This document shows, in pieces, positions 8,457 through 16,918 of a stretch of 44,232 nt of DNA; the first letter of the stretch is position 1, and every line of letters starts with the position of its first letter. The translations under genes and the position numbers were made by a program. The stretch comes from Avibacterium volantium_A (lineage in GTDB: Bacteria; Pseudomonadota; Gammaproteobacteria; Enterobacterales; Pasteurellaceae). The notes under the pieces were generated by a model, which was not told where the DNA came from, made no database searches, and saw nothing but the letters and a program-made list of their open reading frames with translations. The stretch covers positions 1-44,232 of the forward strand of contig NZ_JBMMGT010000021.1 in assembly GCF_049366555.1 (NCBI RefSeq). Direction: 5' to 3'.

Positions 8457-9161
8457 TTATTTTTTCTCAGGGGTAACGTCTAATACTTCCACATCAAAAT
8501 AAAGGGTTGAGTTAGGTGGAATTGGGCCTGCGCCTTGTTTTCCATAGGCTAAATCCGCTGGGATAAGCAGGGCAATTTTGCCGCCTTTTTTGACTAATTG
8601 AAGCCCTTCTGTCCAGCCCTTAATCACTTGATTTAATTTGAATTCTGCTGGCTGACCACGTTCTACGGAGCTGTCAAACACGGTGCCATCGGCTAATTTC
8701 CCCGTGTAATGCACTTTGACCATATCATCAGGTTTGATCGCCGCACCTTCACCTGCTTTTTCAATGCGGTACATTAAGCCTGACGCGGTTTTTTTCGCAC
8801 CGTCTTTTTTCATAAAGTCCGCGGTGAATTTTTCGTTTTCAGCTTGTACTTTCGCTTGACGCGCTTCATACACTTTGTCGCCAATCGCTTTTAATTTTTC
8901 TTGGATTTGTTGATCCGTTAAATCCCCTTTGCCCTCTAAAGCATCGTTCACGCCTTGTAATACGCGGGCTTTGTCGTAATTGATCACATCTTTTTGATCG
9001 TTGATTAAGGTTTCAAGGAATTGTTTTCCTGTGGCATAACCCACCACATAAGAGGCTTCATCATTGAATTTTTTGTCCGCTGCTTGATCAGCAAAAACTG
9101 AGCCAGAAACCACCGCACTTAATGCAAGTGTGATAAGAGAGAATTTTTGAATTTTTAACAT
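8457..9161 (-). CDS. fkpA: FKBP-type peptidyl-prolyl isomerase, periplasmic (FkpA)
   Basis: 234 residues. The N-terminus is a Sec signal peptide ending near SGSVFA-DQ. Residues about 25-125 form the helical dimerisation/chaperone domain and residues about 128-230 the FKBP domain (VKVHYTGKLADGTVFDSS, QVIKGWTEGL, LAYGKQGAGPIPPN, LYFDVEVLDV). It catalyses prolyl isomerisation and assists folding of exported proteins. AAGGATG lies about 8 nt before the ATG. Divergent from slyX, as in E. coli and H. influenzae. Confidence 0.95.
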   Translation of the reverse strand: MLKIQKFSLITLALSAVVSGSVFADQAADKKFNDEASYVVGYATGKQFLETLINDQKDVINYDKARVLQGVNDALEGKGDLTDQQIQEKLKAIGDKVYEARQAKVQAENEKFTADFMKKDGAKKTASGLMYRIEKAGEGAAIKPDDMVKVHYTGKLADGTVFDSSVERGQPAEFKLNQVIKGWTEGLQLVKKGGKIALLIPADLAYGKQGAGPIPPNSTLYFDVEVLDVTPEKK

Positions 9162-9200
9162 TGTTTATCATCCTTTATAATGAATCGAAATTTTTGATAG

Positions 9201-9225
9201 GTTAAATCGTATTGCGCAATTTAAC
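9201..9225. promoter_or_regulatory. Palindrome between fkpA and slyX
   Basis: GTTAAAT (9201-9207) and ATTTAAC (9219-9225) face each other across 11 bp, and a perfect 10-bp palindrome ATTGCGCAAT (9211-9220) overlaps the centre. The place, between divergent genes, suits a regulator site. No known regulator consensus was recognised. Confidence 0.3.
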
Positions 9226-9290
9226 AACCATTATTTATGGGTCTGTTGATAATTCATTGTGCATTTTAAACATAACGCTAAGGATTATTT

Positions 9291-9512
9291 ATGCAAATTC
9301 AACTTGAGCAAGCAAAACAAATTGCCGAATTAGAAACAAAAGTGGCGTTTCAGGAACACGCCATTGAGGAATTAAACCAAGCCTTGGTGGAACAACAATT
9401 TATGCTTGAGAAAATGCAGTTGCAGCTGCGTCATTTAGCGGCGAAGTTAAAAGATTTACAACCCTCTAATATTGCAAGCCAAGCAGAAGAAACACCGCCG
9501 CCGCATTATTAA
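9291..9512 (+). CDS. slyX: SlyX family protein
   Basis: 73 residues, almost wholly heptad-patterned coiled coil (IAELETKVAFQEHAIEELNQ), ending in the ETPPPHY tail typical of SlyX. AAGGA precedes the ATG. Function is not established; conserved next to fkpA. Confidence 0.93.
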   Translation: MQIQLEQAKQIAELETKVAFQEHAIEELNQALVEQQFMLEKMQLQLRHLAAKLKDLQPSNIASQAEETPPPHY

Positions 9513-9524
9513 GGGCATAAAAAA

Positions 9525-9545
9525 GGCTAATCACAAGGATTAGCC
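9525..9545. terminator. Bidirectional terminator between slyX and the Prx-Grx gene
   Basis: GGCTAATC (9525-9532), loop ACAAG, GATTAGCC (9538-9545). An A-run precedes and a T-run follows, so it can serve both converging genes. Confidence 0.8.
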
Positions 9546-9592
9546 AAAGGTTTTTATAGGAAGTTTCTAATTTATGCTATGGAGTCTATGGT

Positions 9593-10327
9593 TTATTCGT
9601 TCGCGAAGTATTTTTCTAAATCTTCGCTTCCACCGATGTACTCCCCACCGATGAATACTTGTGGCACGCTGGTTTTACCCGTGATCGCACGCACAGAGAT
9701 GGTGCTTGCATCGCGGCCTAATACGATTTCTTCAAAGGTGTAACCTTTCACTTTTAATAAACCTTTTGCTTTTGCACAGAATGGGCAACCCGGTTTAGTG
9801 AAGATAGACACTGAAGGTTTTGCTTGCCAATCAGGTTTTAAGTATTTGATCATTGTATCTGCATCAGACACTTTGAACGGATCGCCTGGCTCGTTTGGCT
9901 CGATGAACATTTTTTCCACTACGCCGTTGCGCACAAGCATTGAATAACGCCAAGAACGTTTACCAAAGCCAAGGTCATCTTTATCAACAAGCATACCCAT
10001 ACCTTCAGTAAATTCACCGTTACCATCTGGGATTACTGTGATGTTTTCTGCTTCTTGATCTGCTTTCCACGCGTTCATTACGAAAGTGTCGTTTACAGAT
10101 AAACAGATAATATCGTCCACACCTAAGGCTTTGAATTCGCACGCTAATTCGTTATAACGTGGTAAGTGTGTTGATGAACAAGTTGGGGTAAATGCCCCCG
10201 GTAATGAAAATAACACGACCGTTTTGTTATCAAATAAATCTGAAGTGGTTACATCAACCCATTGATCGCCCTGACGAGTATGGAATGTTACTTGAGGAAC
10301 TTTTTTTCCTTCCATTGTTGCTGTCAT
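9593..10327 (-). CDS. Hybrid peroxiredoxin-glutaredoxin (Prx5-Grx)
   Basis: 244 residues in two domains. Residues 1-165 are a Prx5-type peroxiredoxin with peroxidatic Cys50 in GAFTPTCSSTHLP. Residues 172-244 are a glutaredoxin with a CPFC dithiol at 181-184 and a TSVPQVFIGG substrate loop. The fused enzyme reduces hydrogen peroxide and alkyl peroxides using glutathione without a separate glutaredoxin, as shown for the H. influenzae homologue. AGGAG lies just before the ATG. Divergent from oxyR, its likely activator, across 131 bp holding an OxyR-like site. Confidence 0.96.
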   Translation of the reverse strand: MTATMEGKKVPQVTFHTRQGDQWVDVTTSDLFDNKTVVLFSLPGAFTPTCSSTHLPRYNELACEFKALGVDDIICLSVNDTFVMNAWKADQEAENITVIPDGNGEFTEGMGMLVDKDDLGFGKRSWRYSMLVRNGVVEKMFIEPNEPGDPFKVSDADTMIKYLKPDWQAKPSVSIFTKPGCPFCAKAKGLLKVKGYTFEEIVLGRDASTISVRAITGKTSVPQVFIGGEYIGGSEDLEKYFANE

Positions 10328-10407
10328 AATCTTTCTCCTATTGCGATTAAAATAATGATTTCTTATTGACGGGGTGAATTATAGTGAAAATCGTGATATA
10401 GTTACAA

Positions 10408-10444
10408 ACGATTAATACCTATCCTTTTAATTGATTCTTTCTAT
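10408..10444. promoter_or_regulatory. Candidate OxyR operator
   Basis: CTAT half-elements at 10419-10422 and 10441-10444 are exactly 22 bp apart, the spacing of successive OxyR ATAG-N7-CTAT elements. The paired ATAG positions are imperfect (ACGA at 10408-10411, ATTG at 10430-10433), but the inner T is kept in both elements and the inner A in the first. It ends 14 bp before the oxyR ATG, as expected for autorepression plus peroxide control of the divergent Prx-Grx gene. Confidence 0.4.
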
Positions 10445-10458
10445 AATGAGAGGAAATA

Positions 10459-11358
10459 ATGAATATCCGAGATTTAGAATATTTAGTCGCACTGGCTGAA
10501 CACAAGCATTTCCGCCGTGCCGCCGATGCGTGCCACGTTAGCCAACCCACATTGAGCGGGCAAATTCGCAAACTGGAAGACGAACTGGGCATTATTTTAT
10601 TAGAACGCACCAGCCGTAAAGTGCTGTTTACCCAATCGGGATTATTACTCGTGGATCAAGCTCGCACCGTGTTGCGTGAAGTAAAATTACTCAAAGAAAT
10701 GGCAAGCAATCAAGGTAAAGAAATGACTGGGCCATTGCATATTGGAATGATCCCAACCCTTGGGCCTTATCTGCTGCCTTATATTATGCCTGCGCTAAAA
10801 CAAGCTTTTCCTGATTTAGAGCTATTTTTATATGAAGCGCAAACTCATCAACTGTTAGAGCAACTGGAAAGTGGACGTTTAGATTGCGCTATTCTTGCCA
10901 CCGTGCCAGAAACCGAAGCCTTTATTGAAGTGCCATTATTTAAAGAAAAAATGTTGCTTGCAATTTCCCAAGAGCATCCTTGGGCAAAAGAGAACAGTAT
11001 TCCAATGGACAAACTCAAAGGCTGCGAAATGCTAATGCTTGATGACGGCCATTGCCTGCGCGATCAAGCGCTGGGCTATTGCTTCACCGCAGGAGCAAAA
11101 GAAAATCCACATTTCCAAGCCACCAGCCTTGAAACCTTACGCAATATGGTGTCCGCCAACGCAGGAATGACCTTAATGCCAGAGCTTGCGGTGTTAAACG
11201 AAGGCAATCGCACTGGAGTAAAATACCTCCCTTGTGTGCCAGAACCCTCACGCACTGTGGCATTAATTTATCGCCCCGGTTCACCATTAAGAATGCGTTA
11301 TGAACGGGTGGCAAACACCATTAGCAGTATCATCACCCCGATCCTTCAACAAAAATAA
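10459..11358 (+). CDS. oxyR: Peroxide-sensing LysR regulator OxyR
   Basis: 299 residues. The N-terminal LysR winged helix (MNIRDLEYLVALAEHKHFRR, VSQPTLSGQIRKLE) is followed by a substrate-binding-like domain. The redox pair is Cys199 and Cys208 (DDGHCLRDQALGYC), the same numbering as E. coli OxyR. Oxidation to a disulfide switches on peroxide defence genes. GAGAGGAAATA precedes the ATG. fabR follows after 9 bp in the same direction. Confidence 0.97.
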   Translation: MNIRDLEYLVALAEHKHFRRAADACHVSQPTLSGQIRKLEDELGIILLERTSRKVLFTQSGLLLVDQARTVLREVKLLKEMASNQGKEMTGPLHIGMIPTLGPYLLPYIMPALKQAFPDLELFLYEAQTHQLLEQLESGRLDCAILATVPETEAFIEVPLFKEKMLLAISQEHPWAKENSIPMDKLKGCEMLMLDDGHCLRDQALGYCFTAGAKENPHFQATSLETLRNMVSANAGMTLMPELAVLNEGNRTGVKYLPCVPEPSRTVALIYRPGSPLRMRYERVANTISSIITPILQQK

Positions 11359-11367
11359 GAGGGCAAA

Positions 11368-11988
11368 ATGGCAGGCGTTCGTGCAATTCAAAAAGAAAAA
11401 ACCAGACGCGCGTTAATCAGCGCCGCATTTAATCAGCTCAGTGCGGAGAAAAGTTTTTCCAATCTGAGCTTGCGTGAAGTGGCAAGAGAAGCGGGCATCG
11501 CGCCCACGTCTTTTTATCGCCATTTTCGTGATATGGACGAACTCGGCTTAGAAATGGTGGACGAAGCAGGCCTAATGCTGCGCCAATTAATGCGCCAAGC
11601 ACGAAAACGGTTGGAAAATGGCGGTAGCGTTATCGTAATTTCCGTAAATACATTTTTTGAATTTATCACCCACAGTACCAACGTTTTCCGCTTATTGTTA
11701 CGTGAAAGCTCTGGAACATCGCACGCTTTCCGTACCGCCGCCGCACGGGAAATTAAGCATTTTATTGACGAACTGGCTGAATATATTGCCGAACGCAATG
11801 GCTATTCCCGCCACATTGCTTATATTCAAGCAGAGGGCATCGTTACACTGGTGTTCACCGCTGGTGCGAATGCCTTGGATATGAATAAGGAAGAACGAGA
11901 GTTGCTTAAAGAACGGGTGATTTTACAACTGCGAATGCTCGCCAAAGGTGCAGCCTACGCAGCCCAAAAGGAAAAGCCCCTAAAATAA
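11368..11988 (+). CDS. fabR: Unsaturated fatty acid synthesis repressor FabR (TetR family)
   Basis: 206 residues. A TetR-type helix-turn-helix (SLREVAREAGIAPTSFYRHF) near residues 30-50 is followed by an all-helical regulatory domain. Full-length similarity to E. coli FabR/YijC, and the position directly downstream of oxyR resembles the oxyR-sthA-fabR neighbourhood of enterobacteria. FabR represses fabA/fabB according to the unsaturated acyl pool. The target genes are not in this window. Confidence 0.9.
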   Translation: MAGVRAIQKEKTRRALISAAFNQLSAEKSFSNLSLREVAREAGIAPTSFYRHFRDMDELGLEMVDEAGLMLRQLMRQARKRLENGGSVIVISVNTFFEFITHSTNVFRLLLRESSGTSHAFRTAAAREIKHFIDELAEYIAERNGYSRHIAYIQAEGIVTLVFTAGANALDMNKEERELLKERVILQLRMLAKGAAYAAQKEKPLK

Positions 11989-12024
11989 AGTGCGGTGCTT
12001 TTTTCGTAAATTTTTTTCATAAAA

Positions 12025-12046
12025 AAACCTGCTTAAACGCAGGTTT
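12025..12046. terminator. Bidirectional terminator between fabR and def
   Basis: AAACCTGC (12025-12032), loop TTAAAC, GCAGGTTT (12039-12046), with A- and T-rich flanks. A single USS core overlaps the fabR stop just before it (11988-11996). Confidence 0.8.
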
Positions 12047-12064
12047 TCTTTCTAATGGTAAAAA

Positions 12065-12574
12065 TTAGACTTTTTGCAGCTGTTTTTTCAGCTTAGTGAG
12101 TTTGTCTTTCATACGCTGGCGTTTGAGCGGAGAAAGATAATCCGCAAAGACAATGCCATTTAAATGATCAATTTCGTGTTGGATACAAATCGCTAATAAG
12201 CCATCAGCATTCAGTAAAAAATCTTTACCATTTTTGTCCAAGGTACGCACAGTCAGCTTTTCTTTACGCGGTACAAAGCCATTCATTCCCGGCAAAGACA
12301 AACAGCCTTCTTCAATGCCCGTTTCGCCAGAACTTTCGATAATTTCAGGGTTAATTAACACAATTTGATTTTCTTTCGTGCCTTCAATGTCGATCACAAT
12401 CAAACGGCGATGCACATCAACTTGGGTTGCTGCCAAGCCAATGCCCTGTTCGTGATACATTGTTTCAAACATATTATCAATCAAAGTGTGTAATTCTTCA
12501 TCAAATTTTTCCACCGGCTGCGCCACCGTTTTAAGGCGCTCATCGGGGTAAATCAACACATCAAGTAATGCCAT
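12065..12574 (-). CDS. def: Peptide deformylase
   Basis: 169 residues with all three signature motifs in order: GIGLAATQ, EGCLSLP (metal-ligand Cys) and QHEIDHLNG (two metal-ligand His and the catalytic Glu). Removes the N-formyl group from new proteins. Here def is alone, without fmt directly downstream; the next gene on that side is fabR, converging. Confidence 0.97.
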   Translation of the reverse strand: MALLDVLIYPDERLKTVAQPVEKFDEELHTLIDNMFETMYHEQGIGLAATQVDVHRRLIVIDIEGTKENQIVLINPEIIESSGETGIEEGCLSLPGMNGFVPRKEKLTVRTLDKNGKDFLLNADGLLAICIQHEIDHLNGIVFADYLSPLKRQRMKDKLTKLKKQLQKV

Positions 12575-12728
12575 AAATTCATTATTCCTTTGCTAAAAAA
12601 GTCGGCATAGTTTAACGATTTTCAGGAAAAACGCCAAGAAAAATGACCGCACTTTGCTTTTTTAGACTTTCATTCCGTAAAGATAAAGTTATACTAAACC
12701 CTAGCCGATCTTCAAAAAGGTGGAATAA

Positions 12729-14597
12729 ATGGATACATCTCTCATTCCGAATATTGAGCTTTTTATTGCGACACTTTTCCCTTTTAATCAGCTCCCTTCT
12801 TCTTTGGTACAACGCATAGCAAGTCAGATTATGATTCGTTATATCCCTAAAGGGGAAGCGGTAATTGACGAACAAAGTGCGGTAGATTTTCTTTACATTA
12901 TTCGTATTGGTGAAGTTGAGCAAATTCATCAAGACGGTGAACTGCGGGCTAAGTTAGAACAAGGGGATATTTTCGGTTTCAGTATTTTTTCACCGCACGA
13001 AAAAGAAAAATATTGTGCTTATGCTTTAGAAAATAGTTTGATTTATCAAATTCCCTATCCTTGCTTAAGTAAAATATTGCAAGAATATCCTGAGTATGCT
13101 GCTTACTTTTCTGCCCGAACTAGCACAAGATTAACTAGTATTGCGCGCAGTGCAAATCTCAAGAATGATGATAATATTTTTATGAAAAAAGCTATTGAAG
13201 TAGCTAACCCTAAAGTCGCCCTTGTTGATGTAAACAGCACCATTCAACAAACAGCGCAAGAAATGCAAAAGCAGCGCCGTTCTTCCGCCTTAGTGCTGGA
13301 AAATGGAAAATTAATCGGGATCGTCAATGATCGAGATATGACTAAAAAAGTGGTCGCTATGGGGTTAGATATTCATCAATCTATTCGCCAAATTATGACT
13401 CCAAATCCTCCAACGATTGCGCCTTCCGACTTAATTCTTGATGCGGTGTCTTTGATGATGCAACACAATATTCGCAGTTTACCTATTGTCATCGATCGGC
13501 AAATTTTAGGGATTTTAACCGCAACCGATTTGGTGAGATATAACAGCGTTCAATCAATTTTTATCATCAATCGCATTTTTCAAGCTAATACGTTACCCTT
13601 ATTGATTGAAGTAGCGCAGCAACAAAAAACCTTGTTTATCGCGCTTATGCAAAATGGTACGCCTTATAACACCATTATGAAAGTGATGACCTTAATCGCA
13701 GATGCCTTTAACCGAAAATTATTGATGATGGCGGAGCATCAATTTGGTGAACCACCTTGTGCTTATGCGTGGGTGGTATCTGGCTCACAGGCTCGTTATG
13801 AAATGCACTTATTATCAGATCAGGATAATTTCATTATTACCGAGCGATCGCTCAATGAAAGGGAACAAGCCTATTTTACTCAACTTGCCGAGTTTGTTAA
13901 TCAAGGCTTAGATTTGTGCGGTTATGCTTATTGTTCGGGAAACTTTATGGCATCAAACCCCAAATGGTGCATTTCGTTAACGCAATGGAAAGAAAATTTT
14001 AATCAATGGGTTCGTACGCCTGAATTAGAGAGCCTATTAAATACCAGCGTGTTAATGGATATGCGTGCACTTTATGGTGAAATGAATTTAGTTGAACAAT
14101 TACAAGATCACATTACAGAATTAGTAAAGAATAATAAACGTTTTTTATCATTTTTAGTCGCAAATTCAACGAAAATCACCCCACCTTTGAGCATTTTCCG
14201 TAATTTTGTTCTGATTAAAGAGGGGGAAAATAAAAATAAACTCAATTTAAAAAAACGTGCTATTAGTTTACTGGTTGATCTTGGGCGTATCTACGCCTTG
14301 GCGGCGGGAATTTCCAACGCACTTTCTACGGAGCAACGTTTTATTCGCTGCCAAGAATTAGCCTTGATTGACAAAACCACGCTAGATAATGCGCTAGGCG
14401 CTTACGAATGCGTGTGTGATATTCGTTTTAAATATCAACGAATTTCTCTGCAAAATCAGCAGCCGATCAGCAATCATATTGATCCCAGTGAGCTCACCAC
14501 CTTTGAACGGCAGCATTTAAAAGATGTATTCCGTTTAATTGCACAATTCCAAGAAGCCGCCCAGCTTCGCTTTTCACAAAGAGGAATGATGCGATGA
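12729..14597 (+). CDS. cNMP-binding/CBS/DUF294 putative nucleotidyltransferase
   Basis: 622 residues in four parts: a cyclic-nucleotide-binding-like beta barrel (about 10-135), a CBS pair (about 150-275; LIGIVNDRDMTKKVV and LGILTATDLVRYNS), a DUF294 nucleotidyltransferase core with GSQAR at 352-356 and DQDN at 364-367, and a helical DUF294 C-terminal domain. The barrel's phosphate cassette lacks the usual GE...R residues, so cAMP binding is doubtful. Related proteins in other gammaproteobacteria occur with a DEDD exonuclease, as here, where the next gene overlaps by 4 nt (ATGA). CBS domains suggest sensing of adenine nucleotides. The enzymatic product, if any, is unknown. AGGTGGAA lies just before the ATG. 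Confidence 0.85.
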   Translation: MDTSLIPNIELFIATLFPFNQLPSSLVQRIASQIMIRYIPKGEAVIDEQSAVDFLYIIRIGEVEQIHQDGELRAKLEQGDIFGFSIFSPHEKEKYCAYALENSLIYQIPYPCLSKILQEYPEYAAYFSARTSTRLTSIARSANLKNDDNIFMKKAIEVANPKVALVDVNSTIQQTAQEMQKQRRSSALVLENGKLIGIVNDRDMTKKVVAMGLDIHQSIRQIMTPNPPTIAPSDLILDAVSLMMQHNIRSLPIVIDRQILGILTATDLVRYNSVQSIFIINRIFQANTLPLLIEVAQQQKTLFIALMQNGTPYNTIMKVMTLIADAFNRKLLMMAEHQFGEPPCAYAWVVSGSQARYEMHLLSDQDNFIITERSLNEREQAYFTQLAEFVNQGLDLCGYAYCSGNFMASNPKWCISLTQWKENFNQWVRTPELESLLNTSVLMDMRALYGEMNLVEQLQDHITELVKNNKRFLSFLVANSTKITPPLSIFRNFVLIKEGENKNKLNLKKRAISLLVDLGRIYALAAGISNALSTEQRFIRCQELALIDKTTLDNALGAYECVCDIRFKYQRISLQNQQPISNHIDPSELTTFERQHLKDVFRLIAQFQEAAQLRFSQRGMMR

Positions 14598-15313
14598 AAG
14601 GATTTTCTCAATTTTTTCAGCGTTTTCACCCTCTCAGCAAATTGCAACACACACGGCAACAATATTTAATGCACAAAGATTGCCCTGCTATTTTACAGCC
14701 TTTACTCCAATTTCCTTGCCCTAATATTGAAGATGAACTTGAAAAACTCGCTTACCTTGTGATCGATTTTGAAACCACTGGGCTTAATTCAATGATCGAC
14801 AATATTTTAAGTATTGCAGCACTGCCAATTGATCACCTCCGCTTAGATCTCTCCCAAGCTTGGCATTTATTTATTGATGAACCTCAAGTCAATCCTGAAA
14901 CGGTCGTAGTTAATCATATTTTGCCGCAAATGCTCAATGGTGCCGAACAACTCGATGAGGCGATGCACAAACTTTTTAGCCTAATGGCTGGACGAATTGT
15001 CATTGCCCACGGAGCCAATATTGAAAAGCGTTTTATTCAGCATTATCTTGCCACCCGCTATCAGATCACGCATTTTCCCCTCATTTGGCTAGACACATTA
15101 AAAATTGAGCGATCTTTTATGTCGCCACATACAAATGTCAGCCCCAATTATCAGCTCGCGACTATTCGCAAAAATTATAGCTTGCCTGATTACATCAACC
15201 ATAACGCCTTAATTGACGCCATCGCCACAGGAGAACTATTTTTAGCACAGATATATAAACTTTTTGGTTCGCAAACGAAATATTTTGGCGAAGTCTATAA
15301 ACGTTCTCTATAA
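14594..15313 (+). CDS. DEDD-family 3'-5' exonuclease, DUF294 partner
   Basis: 239 residues. An exonuclease fold like the DNA polymerase III epsilon domain starts near residue 53. Motif I is VIDFETTG with Asp58 and Glu60. Motif II is IAHGANIEKRF, where Glu144 stands at the usual Asp position. Motif III is HNALIDA (His203, Asp208), the DEDDh pattern. The Asp-to-Glu change may be a trait of this partner family rather than loss of activity. The 4-nt overlap with the preceding gene implies coupled translation and joint function. Substrate unknown; this is not the replicative DnaQ. Confidence 0.85.
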   Translation: MKGFSQFFQRFHPLSKLQHTRQQYLMHKDCPAILQPLLQFPCPNIEDELEKLAYLVIDFETTGLNSMIDNILSIAALPIDHLRLDLSQAWHLFIDEPQVNPETVVVNHILPQMLNGAEQLDEAMHKLFSLMAGRIVIAHGANIEKRFIQHYLATRYQITHFPLIWLDTLKIERSFMSPHTNVSPNYQLATIRKNYSLPDYINHNALIDAIATGELFLAQIYKLFGSQTKYFGEVYKRSL

Positions 15314-15315
15314 AA

Positions 15316-15337
15316 AAAGCGGCTAATTTGCCGCTTT
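15316..15337 (-). terminator. Terminator of the serB-yajQ operon
   Basis: AAAGCGGC (15316-15323), loop of 6, GCCGCTTT (15330-15337). A run of seven T follows on the minus strand. It may also stop the exonuclease transcript, which lacks a good T-run on its side. Confidence 0.8.
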
Positions 15338-15351
15338 AGATAAGGTATTGG

Positions 15352-15843
15352 TTAATCTCTAAAATTATTAAACTGGAACGGCTGCCCTAATTCCGCATTT
15401 TTCACCAGTTGGATCACCGCTTGCAAGTCATCACGGGATTTTCCTGTTACGCGCACTTGATCCCCTTGAATTTGAGTTTGCACCTTGAGTTTGGATTCTT
15501 TGATCAACTTGGTAAGTCTTTTCGCCATATCCGTTTCGATACCTTGTTTCAGCTTAATTTCTTTGCTGAAGGTTTTACCGCTGTGTTCATATTCTGTTGG
15601 AATATCCAATGACGCAGAATCAATGCCACGCTTAATGCACGCATTACGCAAAATATCCACCAGCTGTTCCACTTGGAAATCGGACTCACTGGCCACTTTA
15701 ATGGTTTCGTTTTTTTCGTTTAATTCGATAGAAGAAGGCACGTTGCGGAAATCCCAACGGTTGGCTAAATCACGGTTGGCATTTTCCACAGCGTTACGCA
15801 CTTCGTGCGCGTCTAATTCAGAAACAATATCAAATGAAGGCAT
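15352..15843 (-). CDS. yajQ: YajQ family nucleotide-binding protein
   Basis: 163 residues, UPF0234/YajQ family from end to end (MPSFDIVSELDAHEVRNAVE; RWDFRN; QVRVTGKSRDDLQAVIQLVK). Members bind nucleic acid or nucleotides, and some bind cyclic di-GMP; which applies here is unknown. GAGGAG lies just before the ATG, and serB ends 2 bp upstream, so the two form an operon. Confidence 0.95.
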   Translation of the reverse strand: MPSFDIVSELDAHEVRNAVENANRDLANRWDFRNVPSSIELNEKNETIKVASESDFQVEQLVDILRNACIKRGIDSASLDIPTEYEHSGKTFSKEIKLKQGIETDMAKRLTKLIKESKLKVQTQIQGDQVRVTGKSRDDLQAVIQLVKNAELGQPFQFNNFRD

Positions 15844-15845
15844 AA

Positions 15846-16805
15846 TTACTCCTCGTTTTTCATTATTCGGTCATTCGCACCTAAAATACATAATAGTGCG
15901 GTTAAGTCGGCAAAGTTTACCACAATTTGCGCCTGTTGTTGCACTTTCGGCTTGGCGTGGAATGCCACACCGAGATTGGCGACTTTCATCATTGGCAAAT
16001 CATTGGCGCCATCACCAATGGCAACGGTGTTTTCCATTGGAATATGATACTGTTCGCTCAATTGACGCAATGTATCCGCTTTATATTGTGCATCCACCAC
16101 CGCACCTTGCACTTCACCAGTCAAAATGCCATCCACAATCTCAAATTGATTGGAAACTGCGGCATCAAGCCCTAATTCTGCTTTTAAATAATCCGCAAAA
16201 TAAGTAAACCCACCTGACGCAATGGCGGTTCGCCAGCCGTATTTCTGCAAGCCTTGAATAGTTTCTACTAAACCTGAAGTCAGCGGCAATTTTGCTCGCA
16301 CTTGTTGCAAGATATTTTCCGGCGCACCTTTTAGGGTTGCCACACGGCGGCGCAGGCTTTGCTCAAAATCTAACTCTCCGCGCATGGCTTGCTCGGTAAT
16401 TTCAGACACCAACTCACCTGTGCCAGCCAATTTCGCAATTTCATCAATACACTCAATTTGAATGGCGGTGGAATCCATATCCATCACCAACAAACCTTTT
16501 TTCTGCAAACTCGCGGAAAAATTAAGCAGCGCAATATCCACTTCTAATTGATGAGCATACTCTTGCCATTGCACTTGCCAATTGCCTTGCAACAGCACCG
16601 CAAGGTTGTGCGCTTCAATCCAATAGTCAAAAAGCGTGAAATTTTCACCGCACTTTTGCTGAAATTGCTGCAATTTGGCCAGATCTAAGGTTTCGCCATA
16701 AAGCAAAAAATAATCCTGTCCTGCGACAAGGGATTGTGTCTGCTGCAGTGGACAAGGCAGACTTGGATACTGTTGTTGTAATTGCTTGAGATTTTGTGTT
16801 TGCAT
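15846..16805 (-). CDS. serB: Phosphoserine phosphatase
   Basis: 319 residues. The HAD nucleophile motif DMDST is at 109-113, followed by IECIDEIA, a conserved TSGLVETI lid/cap region, ASGGFTYFAD and the GDGANDLPMM acidic motif. Catalyses the last step of L-serine synthesis. The N-terminal ~95 residues are a regulatory extension as in E. coli SerB. Divergent from ytjB, the E. coli arrangement, and co-directional with yajQ. Confidence 0.97.
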   Translation of the reverse strand: MQTQNLKQLQQQYPSLPCPLQQTQSLVAGQDYFLLYGETLDLAKLQQFQQKCGENFTLFDYWIEAHNLAVLLQGNWQVQWQEYAHQLEVDIALLNFSASLQKKGLLVMDMDSTAIQIECIDEIAKLAGTGELVSEITEQAMRGELDFEQSLRRRVATLKGAPENILQQVRAKLPLTSGLVETIQGLQKYGWRTAIASGGFTYFADYLKAELGLDAAVSNQFEIVDGILTGEVQGAVVDAQYKADTLRQLSEQYHIPMENTVAIGDGANDLPMMKVANLGVAFHAKPKVQQQAQIVVNFADLTALLCILGANDRIMKNEE

Positions 16806-16918
16806 AGAAAATCCTGTAAATTATCGGCATTTTTACGATTTATTGTGCCGTAAATGCATAAATAGACTAAAATAACGCCTTATTCTAGCCTATTTTGCGA
16901 AATCTTGGGGAAAATAAC

